From contig JBGZBP010000014.1 in the NCBI GenBank assembly GCA_041844735.1, positions 1 to 47,105 on the forward strand: a stretch of DNA of 47,105 nt, given 5' to 3'. The DNA is from CAJPNN01 sp041844735 (lineage in GTDB: Bacteria; Bacillota; Clostridia; Peptostreptococcales; Anaerovoracaceae). A program made the position numbers and the translations under genes. Positions within the stretch are counted from its first letter, which is position 1, and every line of letters starts with the position of its first letter. Of the stretch, positions 25,412 through 35,981 are shown piece after piece. The notes beneath the pieces are model-generated. The model did not search any database and was not told where the DNA came from. It worked only from the letters and a program-made list of their open reading frames with translations.

Positions 25412-26530
25412 TTATCTGTCCTCCTCCGTTTCATCGCCCTTTGATTTTACCTTTGCCGCTTTCACGAGTTCCACACTGTTGCTGTCACTTAAAAACACAT
25501 ATATTAATGTAAATGCTATTCCCACAAGCAATGCGGTTTCCACCCTCAGATGCCTGCTTGCCGTTATAGCTGCCACGCCCATAACGCCGCTTATCGCATA
25601 AATCGTAAGAACCGTGCGTCTCTGACTGAATCCTGCCGCTATTATCCTGTGGTGAAGATGTCCTTTGTCAGCTTCCATGATAGGTCGTCTGTTCCAAAGT
25701 CTCCTTAATATTGCGAAGGCCGTATCGAATATAGGCACCGCCAACACAAGCACCGGAACAATCATTGCAACAAAAGTAGCTTTTTTAAACGGAGATATTA
25801 ATGACAACGATGCCAGCATAAATCCCAAAAATAGCGATCCTGCATCTCCCATAAATATCTTGGCAGGATTGAAATTGTAAGGCAAAAATCCTGCCGTTCC
25901 GCCCGCCAACGCAAGCATGGCTATAGTAATACCGTAAACCCCGTGAATATATGCCACATACGCTATCGCCACCGCAGAAATCGTTGAAACTCCGGCAGCG
26001 AGTCCATCCAATCCGTCAATAAGGTTAATAGTGTTTGTAATGCCTACAACCCAAAGCACTGTGACAATCAGGCTGACAACAGGATGGAAAAATATTAAAT
26101 CTCCCTCCCTGAAAGGATTCGATATGTGAAGTATCCTTACATCAAACAAATAAAGTACACCTGCACATACTATCTGACAAAGAAATTTAACCTTGGCAGG
26201 CATGGTCTTAAGATCGTCCACCACTCCCACAAGAAATATCATTGTGCCGCCTATGGCAACCCCCAATACCTTTTCCGTCATAGGTAAATATATTAAAACT
26301 GAAGCAATCGTTCCTGCAAATATAGCTATCCCTCCGAATCTCGGCATCGGCTTCGTATGCATTCTTCTGGCATCCTTAGGTATATCCACAGCTCCTATTT
26401 TCGGTGCAATCCATATGGCTATCGGTGTCACAGCCGTAGTAATCACCACACCTGTCAGAAAAACTTTAAACAAAGTCAGGAAAGTAATACCTGACATCCC
26501 CAAATCAAAAGCATCAATCTCCAATCCCAT
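25412..26530 (-). CDS. tagO: Undecaprenyl-phosphate GlcNAc-1-phosphate transferase (TagO/WecA)
   Basis: 372 residues, about 11 transmembrane helices, MraY/WecA superfamily. It transfers GlcNAc-1-P from UDP-GlcNAc to undecaprenyl phosphate, the first membrane step of teichoic acid or surface glycan synthesis. Motifs are RRMHTKPMPRFGGIAIF, VVDDLKTM, NLIDGLDGLAAGVS, PAKIFMGDAGSLFLGF and the histidine-rich DKGHLHHRI. The start overlaps the dCMP deaminase gene by 17 bases and has GGGAGG upstream. Together with wecB this points to a wall polymer containing ManNAc, as in classic teichoic acid linkage units. Confidence 0.95.
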   Translation of the reverse strand: MGLEIDAFDLGMSGITFLTLFKVFLTGVVITTAVTPIAIWIAPKIGAVDIPKDARRMHTKPMPRFGGIAIFAGTIASVLIYLPMTEKVLGVAIGGTMIFLVGVVDDLKTMPAKVKFLCQIVCAGVLYLFDVRILHISNPFREGDLIFFHPVVSLIVTVLWVVGITNTINLIDGLDGLAAGVSTISAVAIAYVAYIHGVYGITIAMLALAGGTAGFLPYNFNPAKIFMGDAGSLFLGFMLASLSLISPFKKATFVAMIVPVLVLAVPIFDTAFAILRRLWNRRPIMEADKGHLHHRIIAAGFSQRRTVLTIYAISGVMGVAAITASRHLRVETALLVGIAFTLIYVFLSDSNSVELVKAAKVKSKGDETEEDR

Positions 26531-26993
26531 TTTTACCTCCCTTTTTTTCTCCTATCATTTCAATTTCCAATCCCGCCTCTTTCAATATTTCTCTGGCGAG
26601 TTCGTCCGGGTACCCCTGCTCCACAACAATACGTTTGATTCCTGCATTGATAATCATCTTGGAGCATATAACGCACGGCTGATGTGTAACATATATCGTT
26701 CCCCCCGATATGTTTTGCCCCAAGTGTGCTGCCTGTATTATAGCATTTTGCTCAGCATGAAGTGCCATACACAGTTCATGCCTTTCACCTGACGGCACAC
26801 CCAGTTTCTGTCTAAGGCATCCCCCTCTATCTTCACAGTGTGCAATTCCCGAAGGTGCTCCATTGTACCCTGTCGTCATTACTCTGTTATCTTTGACTAT
26901 TACCGCCCCTACTTGTCTCCGCATGCATGTAGATCTTTTCTGTGTCAACTTCGCCATTTCCATGAAGTATTCATCCCAATCCGGTCTATCCAT
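26514..26993 (-). CDS. dCMP deaminase (ComEB-like)
   Basis: 159 residues. Deaminates dCMP to dUMP for thymidylate synthesis. The zinc site is H79-A-E81 in LHAEQNAII with cysteines C107 and C110 in QPCVICSKM. The N-terminus PDWDEYFMEMAKLTQKRSTCMRRQVGAVIVKDN is typical of the family. Its start lies 49 bases inside truA in another frame, and its end overlaps tagO by 17 bases. B. subtilis ComEB is the same family; no competence genes are seen here. Confidence 0.93.
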   Translation of the reverse strand: MDRPDWDEYFMEMAKLTQKRSTCMRRQVGAVIVKDNRVMTTGYNGAPSGIAHCEDRGGCLRQKLGVPSGERHELCMALHAEQNAIIQAAHLGQNISGGTIYVTHQPCVICSKMIINAGIKRIVVEQGYPDELAREILKEAGLEIEMIGEKKGGKNGIGD

Positions 26994-27778
26994 TCTCTCA
27001 TCTCCCCCTCATCAAAATATATTTTATATAAGTAAAGGCCTGTCGGCGGAGCAGTATGCCCTGCCAAAGTCCTGTCTTTTTTCTCAATCATTCTGTCAAT
27101 TTCTTCCGGTTTTATCTTCCCGAGTCCCACATCAACCAATGTTCCCGTGATTATTCTTACCATATTATACAAAAATCCGTCACCGGTAATTACCAGTATC
27201 AATTCTCCCCCGGATTCCAATATTCTTGCATCAAATATCGTCCTTACTGTCGTTTTCCTCGGAGTCCCCCCCGCTGCCTGAAAACATGCAAAATCTTTTT
27301 TCCCTATGATTTTTTTTACTGCTTCCTGCATGCTGCCAACATCAACGTCTTTTTTTACATTATAACAATAGCTTCTTTTGAAAATATCGACATCATCTCC
27401 CGGAACCAGCCTATACACATAAGTCTTTCCTATACATGAAAATCTCGCATGAAAATCCTCGGCTACTTCCTTAACATCAACGACCCTTATGCTTCCCATC
27501 GGATAAGATACTCTTTCCCCTACATTTAGAAAATTGTTTGTAACCCTCATTATTTTGTTTACAGGCAGTCCGCTTTCAGTAAAAAAACTTGCACATTGTC
27601 CATATGCGTGGACTCCTGCATCCGTCCTTCCGGTCGCCTCCAGCACGACTCTTTCTCCCAATGATTTTTCAAGCGCATTTTCCAGCGTCTCCTGAACGGT
27701 AGTCTGTCCCTCCTGCTTCTGCCAACCTTTCATTGACGAGCCGTCATATTCAATTGTCAGCAGTATATTTTTTTTCAT
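26945..27778 (-). CDS. truA: tRNA pseudouridine(38-40) synthase TruA
   Basis: About 277 residues. Modifies uridines 38-40 in the tRNA anticodon stem. The catalytic aspartate is in ATGRTDAGVHAYGQ. IEYDGSSMKGWQKQ, FLYNMVRIITGTLVDVG and the C-terminal HTAPPTGLYLYKIYF are family motifs. The usual protein ends near LYLYKIYF; here a tail of about 22 residues continues through the 49-base overlap with the dCMP deaminase start. The second of two adjacent ATGs (27778) is better spaced from GGAG than the first (27781). Confidence 0.95.
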   Translation of the reverse strand: MKKNILLTIEYDGSSMKGWQKQEGQTTVQETLENALEKSLGERVVLEATGRTDAGVHAYGQCASFFTESGLPVNKIMRVTNNFLNVGERVSYPMGSIRVVDVKEVAEDFHARFSCIGKTYVYRLVPGDDVDIFKRSYCYNVKKDVDVGSMQEAVKKIIGKKDFACFQAAGGTPRKTTVRTIFDARILESGGELILVITGDGFLYNMVRIITGTLVDVGLGKIKPEEIDRMIEKKDRTLAGHTAPPTGLYLYKIYFDEGEMREWIDRIGMNTSWKWRS

Positions 27779-27791
27779 CATTATTCTCCGA

Positions 27792-29156
<1,365 letters not shown>

Positions 29157-29158
29157 AT

Positions 29159-30316
29159 CTATCTTCTCCTCCATGCCTCAGCCACCGCCTCGGCGACTGC
29201 CGGGCAAACTCTCTTATCAAACACATCAGGTATTATATAATCTTCTCTCAGTTCCTCATCCGCAATAATTCTCGCAAGTCCACGGGCAGCCGCCAATTTC
29301 ATTTCCTTTGTTATCTTATCAGCCCTGCTGTCCAAAGCTCCTCTGAATATCCCCGGGAAAGCCAGTACGTTGTTAATCTGGTTAGGGAAGTCCGATCTTC
29401 CCGTTCCTACGATTATCGCTCCCGCACGCTTCGCCGATTCCGGCATAATCTCCGGTTCCGGATTTGCCATAGCAAACACTGCACGCTGATTGTCCATACT
29501 TTCAACCATTTCCTCCGTCACCATGCCCGGTCTGCTGACACCTATAAATATATTGCTTTTATACATGGCATCTCTCAAACTGCCCTCTATTTTCTCCGGA
29601 TTTGTTCTATCCGCCAAATCCCACATTGTAGCAGTAAATCTGTCGTCTCCGGATTTTATAATGCCATGTTTATCACAAACTATTATGTTTTCTATCCCCA
29701 TCTCCGACAAAAGTTCACATATGGCAGTCCCTGCTGCTCCGGCACCGTTTATTACCACCTTCAATCCGCTAATGTCACGCCCGAACATTCTCGCAGTATT
29801 TATTACCGCAGCCGCCACTACGACAGCCGTACCATGCTGATCATCATGAAATACAGGTATATCCAAAATTTCATTGAGCCTGCGTTCAACCTCAAAACAT
29901 CTCGGTGCGGATATATCCTCAAGGTTTATCCCTCCGAATGTGGGCGAAATATTCTTTATAATATTCACCATCTCGTCAACACTCTGAGTTCTAAGGCAAA
30001 CAGGTACCGCATCAATACCTCCGAACTCCTTAAAGAGTACACATTTGCCTTCCATAACAGGTATCGATGCCTCCGCCCCGATATCTCCGAGCCCCAATAC
30101 GGCAGACCCGTCCGAAATTACGGCTACCGTATTTGCCTTTCCCGTCAACTCGTACACCGCCGACCCGTCCTGTGATATCGCCCTGCAAGGCTCCGCCACC
30201 CCCGGGGTGTACAGCACGCTCAAATCCTCTCTGTTTCTGAGAGGCACTTTGCTGTCAACCTTAAGTTTTCCCTTGTTTTCTCTATGAACCTTTAATGCTT
30301 CTTTGTAATAATCCAT
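29159..30316 (-). CDS. Malic enzyme (oxaloacetate-decarboxylating malate dehydrogenase)
   Basis: 385 residues, short bacterial form. Oxidative decarboxylation of malate to pyruvate and CO2 with NAD(P). Motifs are LSVLYTPGVAEPCRAI, VISDGSAVLGLGDIGAEASIPVMEGK, the metal-binding region VFHDDQHGTAVVVAAA, and a Rossmann-like GAGAAGTAICELL. The CO2-forming reaction complements the downstream fumarase for organic acid use or pyruvate supply. Coenzyme preference is not decidable. AGAGGAAAC lies upstream of the ATG. glnS ends 32 bases before it. Confidence 0.94.
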   Translation of the reverse strand: MDYYKEALKVHRENKGKLKVDSKVPLRNREDLSVLYTPGVAEPCRAISQDGSAVYELTGKANTVAVISDGSAVLGLGDIGAEASIPVMEGKCVLFKEFGGIDAVPVCLRTQSVDEMVNIIKNISPTFGGINLEDISAPRCFEVERRLNEILDIPVFHDDQHGTAVVVAAAVINTARMFGRDISGLKVVINGAGAAGTAICELLSEMGIENIIVCDKHGIIKSGDDRFTATMWDLADRTNPEKIEGSLRDAMYKSNIFIGVSRPGMVTEEMVESMDNQRAVFAMANPEPEIMPESAKRAGAIIVGTGRSDFPNQINNVLAFPGIFRGALDSRADKITKEMKLAAARGLARIIADEELREDYIIPDVFDKRVCPAVAEAVAEAWRRR

Positions 30317-30348
30317 GCCATGTTTCCTCTAATTTTGGAATCTGCCGC

Positions 30349-32034
30349 CTATTTTTTAAAAGAACTTTTCAATCCCACTATGCGATTAAATACCGGTGCA
30401 TTTTCGTCGGAAAGTTTGCTGTCCTGAATATAGTATCCGTGTCTGAAAAACTGTATGCGTTCCGCCATGTCGATATCTTTGCATGACGCCTCTCCAAATG
30501 CATCAAACTCCTGCATCGAGTCGGGGTTTATCTCATTTTCTCCCTCATCATTTTGTACCATCAGGTAATCAAAATTTCTTACCTTAACAGGCACGGCAGT
30601 TTTGGCATCTACCCAGTGAATTGTTCCTTTTACCTTTCTCATTTCAACTGCCGATCCGCTTTTCGTCTCCGGATCATATGTACAAAGCAACTCCGTAACA
30701 TTACCTTCATCATCTTTTATAACCTCGTTGCAGGTTATATAATATGCACCCTTGAGTCTTACCTCATTGCCGGGGAACAATCTGAAATACTTCTTAATCG
30801 GTTCCTCCATAAAATCATCTCTCTCTACATAAATCTGTCCGGAGAAATTAACCTGTCTTTCACCCATTTCCGGGGTTCCCTTATTATTCTCTATAGTGCA
30901 AAGTTCCGATTCGTTTTCAGGATAATTTGTTATAGTTACCTTTAACGGGTCAAGCACCACCATCTTACTGCTTACTTTTTTCTTTAAATCCTCTCTTATA
31001 CAATGTTCAAGCAAGGCTATATCAACCGAACTGTTTGCCTTTGCCACACCTATTCTCTCGCAAAAATCTCTTATAGCTTCCGGCGTGAATCCACGTCTTC
31101 TGAGTCCTGCAATGGTCGGCATTCTCGGATCGTCCCATCCGTCCACCGCTCCGTCATCAACAAGAGCTTTCAGATACCTTTTACTCATAACGGTGTTTGT
31201 CAGGTTCAGTCTTGCAAACTCAATCTGTTTTGGCGGCGACACCCATTCCAAGTTTTCCAGTACCCAGTCATATAACGGTCTATGATCCTCAAACTCCAAG
31301 GTACATATAGAATGTGTTATTCCCTCTATGGCATCTTCTATAGGGTGTGCAAAATCATACATAGGGTAAATACACCACTTGTCACCTGTATTGTGATGTG
31401 TACTGTGAGCTATTCTGTATATCACCGGATCTCTCATATTGATGTTCGGTGAACTCATATCTATTTTTGCCCTCAATACCTTCTCACCGTCACTGTACAT
31501 CCCATTCTTCATATTCTCGAACAGTTCAAGATTTTCCTTTATTGTCCTGTTTCGATATGGACTTTCCTTTCCGGGCTCCTTGAGCGACCCTCTGTATTCC
31601 CTTATCTCATCCGATGTCAAATCGCACACAAACGCTTTGCCTTTTTCTATCAACATAACGGCACAGTCATACATCTTATCAAAGTAATCGGAAGCAAAAA
31701 GTCGCTTGTCCCATTGGAATCCGAGCCATTTCACATCTTCTTCTATCGACGCTACATATTCGACATCCTCCTTAACAGGATTTGTATCGTCATATCTCAG
31801 GTTGCATGTTCCCGAATACTTCTGTGCTGTTGTAAAGTTTAAGCATATTGACTTTGCATGTCCGATATGCAGGTATCCGTTCGGTTCCGGCGGAAACCTT
31901 GTCGCTATTGTCTTTGTAACAGCACCGCTTTCCAAATCTTTGTCTATGATATTATGTATAAAATTATTTGTACTTTTATCTTCACCGCTGTTTTCATTAT
32001 CAACAACCGATTCGACATCTACCTTGTTTGTCAT
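30349..32034 (-). CDS. glnS: Glutaminyl-tRNA synthetase
   Basis: 561 residues, class I aminoacyl-tRNA synthetase charging tRNA-Gln directly. The HIGH motif is in PPEPNGYLHIGHAKS and the KMSKS-equivalent is in TNTVMSKRYLKAL. The C-terminal anticodon-binding beta-barrels are present, and the protein ends normally. Many Firmicutes instead make Gln-tRNA by GatCAB, although some Clostridia carry GlnRS; its presence here indicates a direct route. It is the first gene of the long minus-strand operon, with a candidate promoter (TTGTAG-N17-TATAAT) upstream. It is divergent from the Lrp regulator. Confidence 0.96.
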   Translation of the reverse strand: MTNKVDVESVVDNENSGEDKSTNNFIHNIIDKDLESGAVTKTIATRFPPEPNGYLHIGHAKSICLNFTTAQKYSGTCNLRYDDTNPVKEDVEYVASIEEDVKWLGFQWDKRLFASDYFDKMYDCAVMLIEKGKAFVCDLTSDEIREYRGSLKEPGKESPYRNRTIKENLELFENMKNGMYSDGEKVLRAKIDMSSPNINMRDPVIYRIAHSTHHNTGDKWCIYPMYDFAHPIEDAIEGITHSICTLEFEDHRPLYDWVLENLEWVSPPKQIEFARLNLTNTVMSKRYLKALVDDGAVDGWDDPRMPTIAGLRRRGFTPEAIRDFCERIGVAKANSSVDIALLEHCIREDLKKKVSSKMVVLDPLKVTITNYPENESELCTIENNKGTPEMGERQVNFSGQIYVERDDFMEEPIKKYFRLFPGNEVRLKGAYYITCNEVIKDDEGNVTELLCTYDPETKSGSAVEMRKVKGTIHWVDAKTAVPVKVRNFDYLMVQNDEGENEINPDSMQEFDAFGEASCKDIDMAERIQFFRHGYYIQDSKLSDENAPVFNRIVGLKSSFKK

Positions 32035-32069
32035 TTCTTACCTCCTAAAATGGTTCAACATATCACAGT

Positions 32070-32098
32070 ATTATACCATTTTTTCATTACTGCTACAA
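32070..32098 (-). promoter_or_regulatory. Promoter of glnS and the downstream operon
   Basis: TTGTAG (32093-32098) and consensus TATAAT (32070-32075) are 17 bases apart on the minus strand, 36 bases upstream of the ATG. An inverted repeat AAAATGGT (32047-32054) and ACCATTTT (32075-32082) brackets the -10 element and early leader, a possible operator. Confidence 0.65.
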
Positions 32099-32176
32099 CA
32101 CATATGCTCCCACGGATTTTCGACCGTTATGCTCATCCGCCCTTTCCATCCCGATATCTTTTCGCCGTTTTTCCAC

Positions 32177-32205
32177 TTGCAATTTTTTTCGTTTATTGTT
32201 AATAT
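32177..32205 (+). promoter_or_regulatory. Candidate promoter of the Lrp regulator
   Basis: TTGCAA (32177-32182) and TAATAT (32200-32205) are 17 bases apart, with GGAGGTG at 32221-32227 before the ATG at 32234. Confidence 0.55.
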
Positions 32206-32233
32206 AGATAGAAAGATTGCGGAGGTGTGTAGA

Positions 32234-32686
32234 ATGGATAATATAGATGCGAAAATTTTAAAGGCATTACAGGAAAATTCAAGAATTTCTATTTCCGACT
32301 TGAGCAAGAAAGTAAGCCTTTCTCTTTCTGCTGTAAGTGAAAGATTGAAAAAATTGGAATCTTCCGGTGTCATAGAAAAATATACCGTAATCCTGGACTC
32401 TCACGCTCTAGGTCAGGAACTGTCCGTTTTTATGAGCATATGTCTTGAAAGCCCGAAAAATACAAAAGAATTTCTGGATGCTATCGACAAAGAACCCGGA
32501 ATACTTGAGTGTCACTATGTTACAGGCGAATATGACTACATACTCATGATTACGACGAGAAGCACCCAAACACTTGAAGCTCTGATGAACAGGATTAAAA
32601 GTCTTCCGGGAATAAAAAGAACGCAGACAAATGTTATCTTGTCTACGCTCAAACAAAACTACAGCGTTTCACCTACTGATATGTAG
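32234..32686 (+). CDS. Lrp/AsnC-family transcriptional regulator
   Basis: 150 residues. The N-terminal winged helix-turn-helix (about 1-60: MDNIDAKILKALQENSRISISDLSKKVSLSLSAVSERLKKLE) is followed by a C-terminal RAM effector-binding domain (about 65-145: SVFMSICLESPKNTKEFLDAI, ECHYVTGEYDYILMI). Such proteins sense amino acids and act as dimers or octamers. GGAGGTG upstream of ATG 32234 fixes the start; the longer open frame to its left is antisense to glnS. The gene stands alone, divergent from glnS and convergent with the secreted protein gene. Its targets are unknown; it may act on its own promoter region or that of glnS. Confidence 0.93.
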   Translation: MDNIDAKILKALQENSRISISDLSKKVSLSLSAVSERLKKLESSGVIEKYTVILDSHALGQELSVFMSICLESPKNTKEFLDAIDKEPGILECHYVTGEYDYILMITTRSTQTLEALMNRIKSLPGIKRTQTNVILSTLKQNYSVSPTDM

Positions 32687-32697
32687 GTGCTTTTTTA
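32670..32697 (+). terminator. Terminator of the Lrp gene, overlapping its stop codon
   Basis: CACCTAC (32670-32676) pairs with GTAGGTG (32683-32689), followed by CTTTTTTATTTT. The stop codon TAG (32684-32686) lies within the 3' arm. The hairpin also sits just past the end of the convergent secreted-protein gene. Confidence 0.8.
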
Positions 32698-34674
32698 TTT
32701 TCCGCTTTTAGCAGATATTATTCTTCCATCTACGGCATTCACATTACCATCCTGATTAATATCGCATATTCTGTACTTGTACACCCTTTTTGCGATTTCC
32801 AGTGCAGCAAGCTTTTCTTCCGGGCTTTGCGCCACTTCCTCAGCGCCCTCTGCCATTACCGCAGGTGTCGCTTCCGAAGAATCTGCAGGCAAATCATATG
32901 GCAGTTTCTCCTTGTACCTTTTATTTATTAAATCGGCGTCTTTCATATCTACAGTTCCCGAAAGATCCACATCCCCCTTATCATAGAGTGCTATCAAAGG
33001 TCTTGTAGCTATCACGCTGTTTCCGTCCTGCGGGTGCACATATGTATAAACTATCTGATACACTCCCGGTCTGACTTTGACATTAACCAGATTATCCATT
33101 TCAGTTTCGATTTCACCGTCTTTTAACTGTATCCTCTGTCTCGTCACATTTGAAAAATCTTTTTGCCGGCTCTGACCGGTTCGGTTTTCATTAAACACAT
33201 CCACCTCGACCGTACGTTTCACGGCATACTCCGTATATTCAGGCCCCACAAGGTGAGATATTCCCGGATCTGTAAAACTTTTACCCGCATACATGAATAC
33301 TGCATTTTCCAATTTATCATAGTTGACAAATTCCTCTGATTTCTTCCCCCATGCATATATTGAGAACTTTTCGCCCTCAGTCCCGTTCCGAGGCACTTTT
33401 CCGGTGACAAACGTGTTTCTGTTTTCATCAAATGACTTCTTGTATCTTTCTTTTTCGTCTGAGGTCAATCCGTTATCTTTCATTATCAATGCATACGGCG
33501 AATTTCCATAATTGAGATTGCCTGTTACAAACAACTCCCATTTCGGTTCCAAAGTCAAGCTTCTTTCAACTACCGTTTCAGCCGTAACATCTTCTTTCGT
33601 ATCACTTCTCATCCAGCCCTTAAAAAGGTATCCTACCCTTTGAGGCGATTCAGGCATAAAATATCCTATCTTGTCACCGCTGCTAAGCTCCAGAGTCGCC
33701 GGCTGTGCATCGACATTGGCTTTCGGGCTGGTGAAATTTACACGGACTTTGTCCACATCCGGATAAGTGTCTCCGTCCACCTTCCACTGAGCATAAACAG
33801 TAACCGAGCTGTTAACTCCGGTCGTTCCTGTAAATGTCGAATCGCCTGCTCCGTTCCTTTTATAGCTCCATCCCGTAAACTTGTAATATCTTCTTTGTGG
33901 CGGTTCCGGCATAGCGTCTCCGACATGATCTCCTCTCACCAACCGGATTCTATCCACAGTGGCATTGTCTTCCTCGCCCATTATATTTTTATCGAATGTA
34001 ACAGTCACCGCTTGGTCCGGATTAATCACCTCCCACATCGGATAAAGTGTAGTGTCTCTATTTTCAAAATTGTACATATACACTTCATTCTTCGGTATCT
34101 TGATTCCCTTACCCGTCGGCTTCGTGTTCCAATAATCGTATTTATAGCCCGCTCTCTTGGCTGTCGGAACATCCGATTGTGATATCATATAATTATGATC
34201 CATCTGAATAGCCATGTTCCAGTATCCCTCTTGTCCGAAATCCCCTCCCAGGGCATTGAAGGAAACCGTATACGTCTTAACCCATCTGGCTGCCACGTCC
34301 ATATTATCAAATATTCTATAATCTTCCGTAAATCTTTCACCTTCACCCTTGGTTCCTACATACCATCCGGCGAATCTGTGTTTCTCTCTTTCCGGCCCCT
34401 TCCTGAGAGCAATGCCCGCCTCACGAAGAGTCATACCCTTTATCGCTCTTACCGTCACATTTGAAGACCCGGATATTATCCGTCCTTCTTCTCCGTCATC
34501 AGCATTGTCACTATAGGAAAGAGTCACTTCTTCCATATAATAAGGAGAATATCTTGCCCACCCCAAAAGTGCCTGATTCCCATACGCCACCGAAAACGCA
34601 AACACCTGTGATAAAATCAAAATCCCTACAACTAATAACTTTCTTGTTTTTTTGCTTGGTTTTTTATTGAACAT
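32695..34674 (-). CDS. Secreted InlB-repeat protein with C-terminal dockerin-like domain
   Basis: 659 residues. A signal peptide (about 10-32, KKTRKLLVVGILILSQVFAFSVAYG) is followed by four Listeria/Bacteroides-type (InlB B-repeat) units, recognised by the ends AARWVK, YPMWEV, YAQWKV and EPKWEL. A unique region (about 380-560) follows, then two EF-hand-like dockerin type I repeats, GDVDLSGTVDMKDADLINKRY (about 567-587) and DINQDGNVNAVDGRII (about 641-656). An Ala/Glu-rich insert separates them and makes the dockerin unusually long. No cohesin or sortase motif is visible, so how it is held at the surface is unknown. It may be an adhesin or matrix component. AAGGAGGAG precedes the ATG. Confidence 0.82.
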   Translation of the reverse strand: MFNKKPSKKTRKLLVVGILILSQVFAFSVAYGNQALLGWARYSPYYMEEVTLSYSDNADDGEEGRIISGSSNVTVRAIKGMTLREAGIALRKGPEREKHRFAGWYVGTKGEGERFTEDYRIFDNMDVAARWVKTYTVSFNALGGDFGQEGYWNMAIQMDHNYMISQSDVPTAKRAGYKYDYWNTKPTGKGIKIPKNEVYMYNFENRDTTLYPMWEVINPDQAVTVTFDKNIMGEEDNATVDRIRLVRGDHVGDAMPEPPQRRYYKFTGWSYKRNGAGDSTFTGTTGVNSSVTVYAQWKVDGDTYPDVDKVRVNFTSPKANVDAQPATLELSSGDKIGYFMPESPQRVGYLFKGWMRSDTKEDVTAETVVERSLTLEPKWELFVTGNLNYGNSPYALIMKDNGLTSDEKERYKKSFDENRNTFVTGKVPRNGTEGEKFSIYAWGKKSEEFVNYDKLENAVFMYAGKSFTDPGISHLVGPEYTEYAVKRTVEVDVFNENRTGQSRQKDFSNVTRQRIQLKDGEIETEMDNLVNVKVRPGVYQIVYTYVHPQDGNSVIATRPLIALYDKGDVDLSGTVDMKDADLINKRYKEKLPYDLPADSSEATPAVMAEGAEEVAQSPEEKLAALEIAKRVYKYRICDINQDGNVNAVDGRIISAKSGK

Positions 34675-34698
34675 TTCTCCTCCTTTTATAAAAATGTA

Positions 34699-35949
34699 TT
34701 ACTGTGTTTCTCCCACCTCCAGCATGGCTTCTTTTACCTTCTTAGGTATCTCTTCACACCTTTTCTGTGAAATTGAGGCTACCGAAAATCTGAGCCCTTT
34801 TGCCAGAGGCACCGCAAAGATTCCGTATTTTTGCAGTTCTTTACCGACCGCTTCCGGATCTTTGCATGGGATAGAAATAAAAAATCCTGTGTCAAAAGGC
34901 ACCGTTTTCAAGCCAATTTCCTTTGATGCCTTCTCAAAAGCCTTTCCTCTTGCAACCAACATATTGCAAAATTCCGCTCTCTCCGCCTTAACCTTAGCCA
35001 AAAGTTCCTCATCTGCATATATATTGCTAAGCACTTTCATTGCAGCCCTAGGACAGTTTGACCAACTTGCCCTTGCAGAAAAATTGTTAACCAAAACAAA
35101 CTCATCCGCAATAGCCTCACTCTTTGTCATGCAAATCATCGCACCGCCCCTTAGCCCGTATAGAGTAAATCCTTTTGACATACTGAAAGCCAATATACCG
35201 AGAATATTCTCCGGCAAGCTGTCAAGCACCGGCAAGAACTCCCTGTATTTTTCCTCGTCACCTGCAAAGTCTATATACGCCACATCGGCAAGCAAAGCCA
35301 CCTGCTTACCCGCAGCATATTTTTCAAGCACTTTTATAACACCGTTCCAGTCTTCAATAGTCAAAGAATATCCTGTAGGATTATGTGCCGGCGTGTTTAT
35401 TATAACTACCAGATGATCCTGATTTTTTAAAATCTCCGCCACCTTTTCCTCGAAAGCCTTCAGGTTGTAACAGTCGTTCTCATCAAACAAGCTGTAAGTC
35501 TCTATATCTCTCTCCAGTTCCTGAGCAATAGTCTTGTATGGTGCCCAGAACCAATCTGAAGTAAGAATTTTTTCTCCTCTTACACTATAATTCTCGATGG
35601 TGTTTCTGATAGCTCCGGTACCTCCGGGTGTAGCTAACGCCCTTGTAAAACTTTTGGGAACGAACTTACCGAAAGCAGCTTTTTTAACAGCCTCCTGGTA
35701 GTCCGGCGTTCCCCCGATAGGTGCATATTCTGCAAAATCCACCGGGCTCAAATCTTTAAGTACATCCACAACCGAAGAAAGCACCACCAACTCCCCATCG
35801 TCATCAAGAAGAGCCCCCACTGTGGCGTTTATAACGTTTTCTTTGCCCTCTTTCGCTATCATTTCCTTTGCAAGCTTGTTAATACCGAAAATTTTATCCT
35901 CTTTTGGTATAACTCTCGAATTTTCTTGTGCCATTATATACTTAGCCAT
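34699..35949 (-). CDS. PLP-dependent aminotransferase, class I/II fold
   Basis: 416 residues, fold-type I aminotransferase. N-terminal INATVGALLDDDGELVVL, the substrate-side ATPGGTGAIRNTI, the PLP-binding NPTGYSLTIEDW and ADVAYIDFAG, and the PLP-lysine in LAFSMSKGFTLYGLRGG are all present, as is a C-terminal GLRFSVAS arginine. The overall pattern (GALLDDDG, YAPIGGTP, WFWAPYKTIA) resembles aromatic or aspartate aminotransferase-like enzymes of anaerobes; substrate cannot be decided. AAGGAGGAG precedes the ATG. It stands between the secreted protein gene and the RluB-type gene with short gaps. Confidence 0.88.
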   Translation of the reverse strand: MAKYIMAQENSRVIPKEDKIFGINKLAKEMIAKEGKENVINATVGALLDDDGELVVLSSVVDVLKDLSPVDFAEYAPIGGTPDYQEAVKKAAFGKFVPKSFTRALATPGGTGAIRNTIENYSVRGEKILTSDWFWAPYKTIAQELERDIETYSLFDENDCYNLKAFEEKVAEILKNQDHLVVIINTPAHNPTGYSLTIEDWNGVIKVLEKYAAGKQVALLADVAYIDFAGDEEKYREFLPVLDSLPENILGILAFSMSKGFTLYGLRGGAMICMTKSEAIADEFVLVNNFSARASWSNCPRAAMKVLSNIYADEELLAKVKAERAEFCNMLVARGKAFEKASKEIGLKTVPFDTGFFISIPCKDPEAVGKELQKYGIFAVPLAKGLRFSVASISQKRCEEIPKKVKEAMLEVGETQ

Positions 35950-35981
35950 ATTTTCTCCTCCTTAAAACATATATATAAAAT

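Noticed and set aside
31706..32233. Long plus-strand open frame continuous with the Lrp gene
   Set aside because: It is antisense to glnS and has no ribosome binding site; the Lrp family N-terminus begins at 32234 after GGAGGTG.
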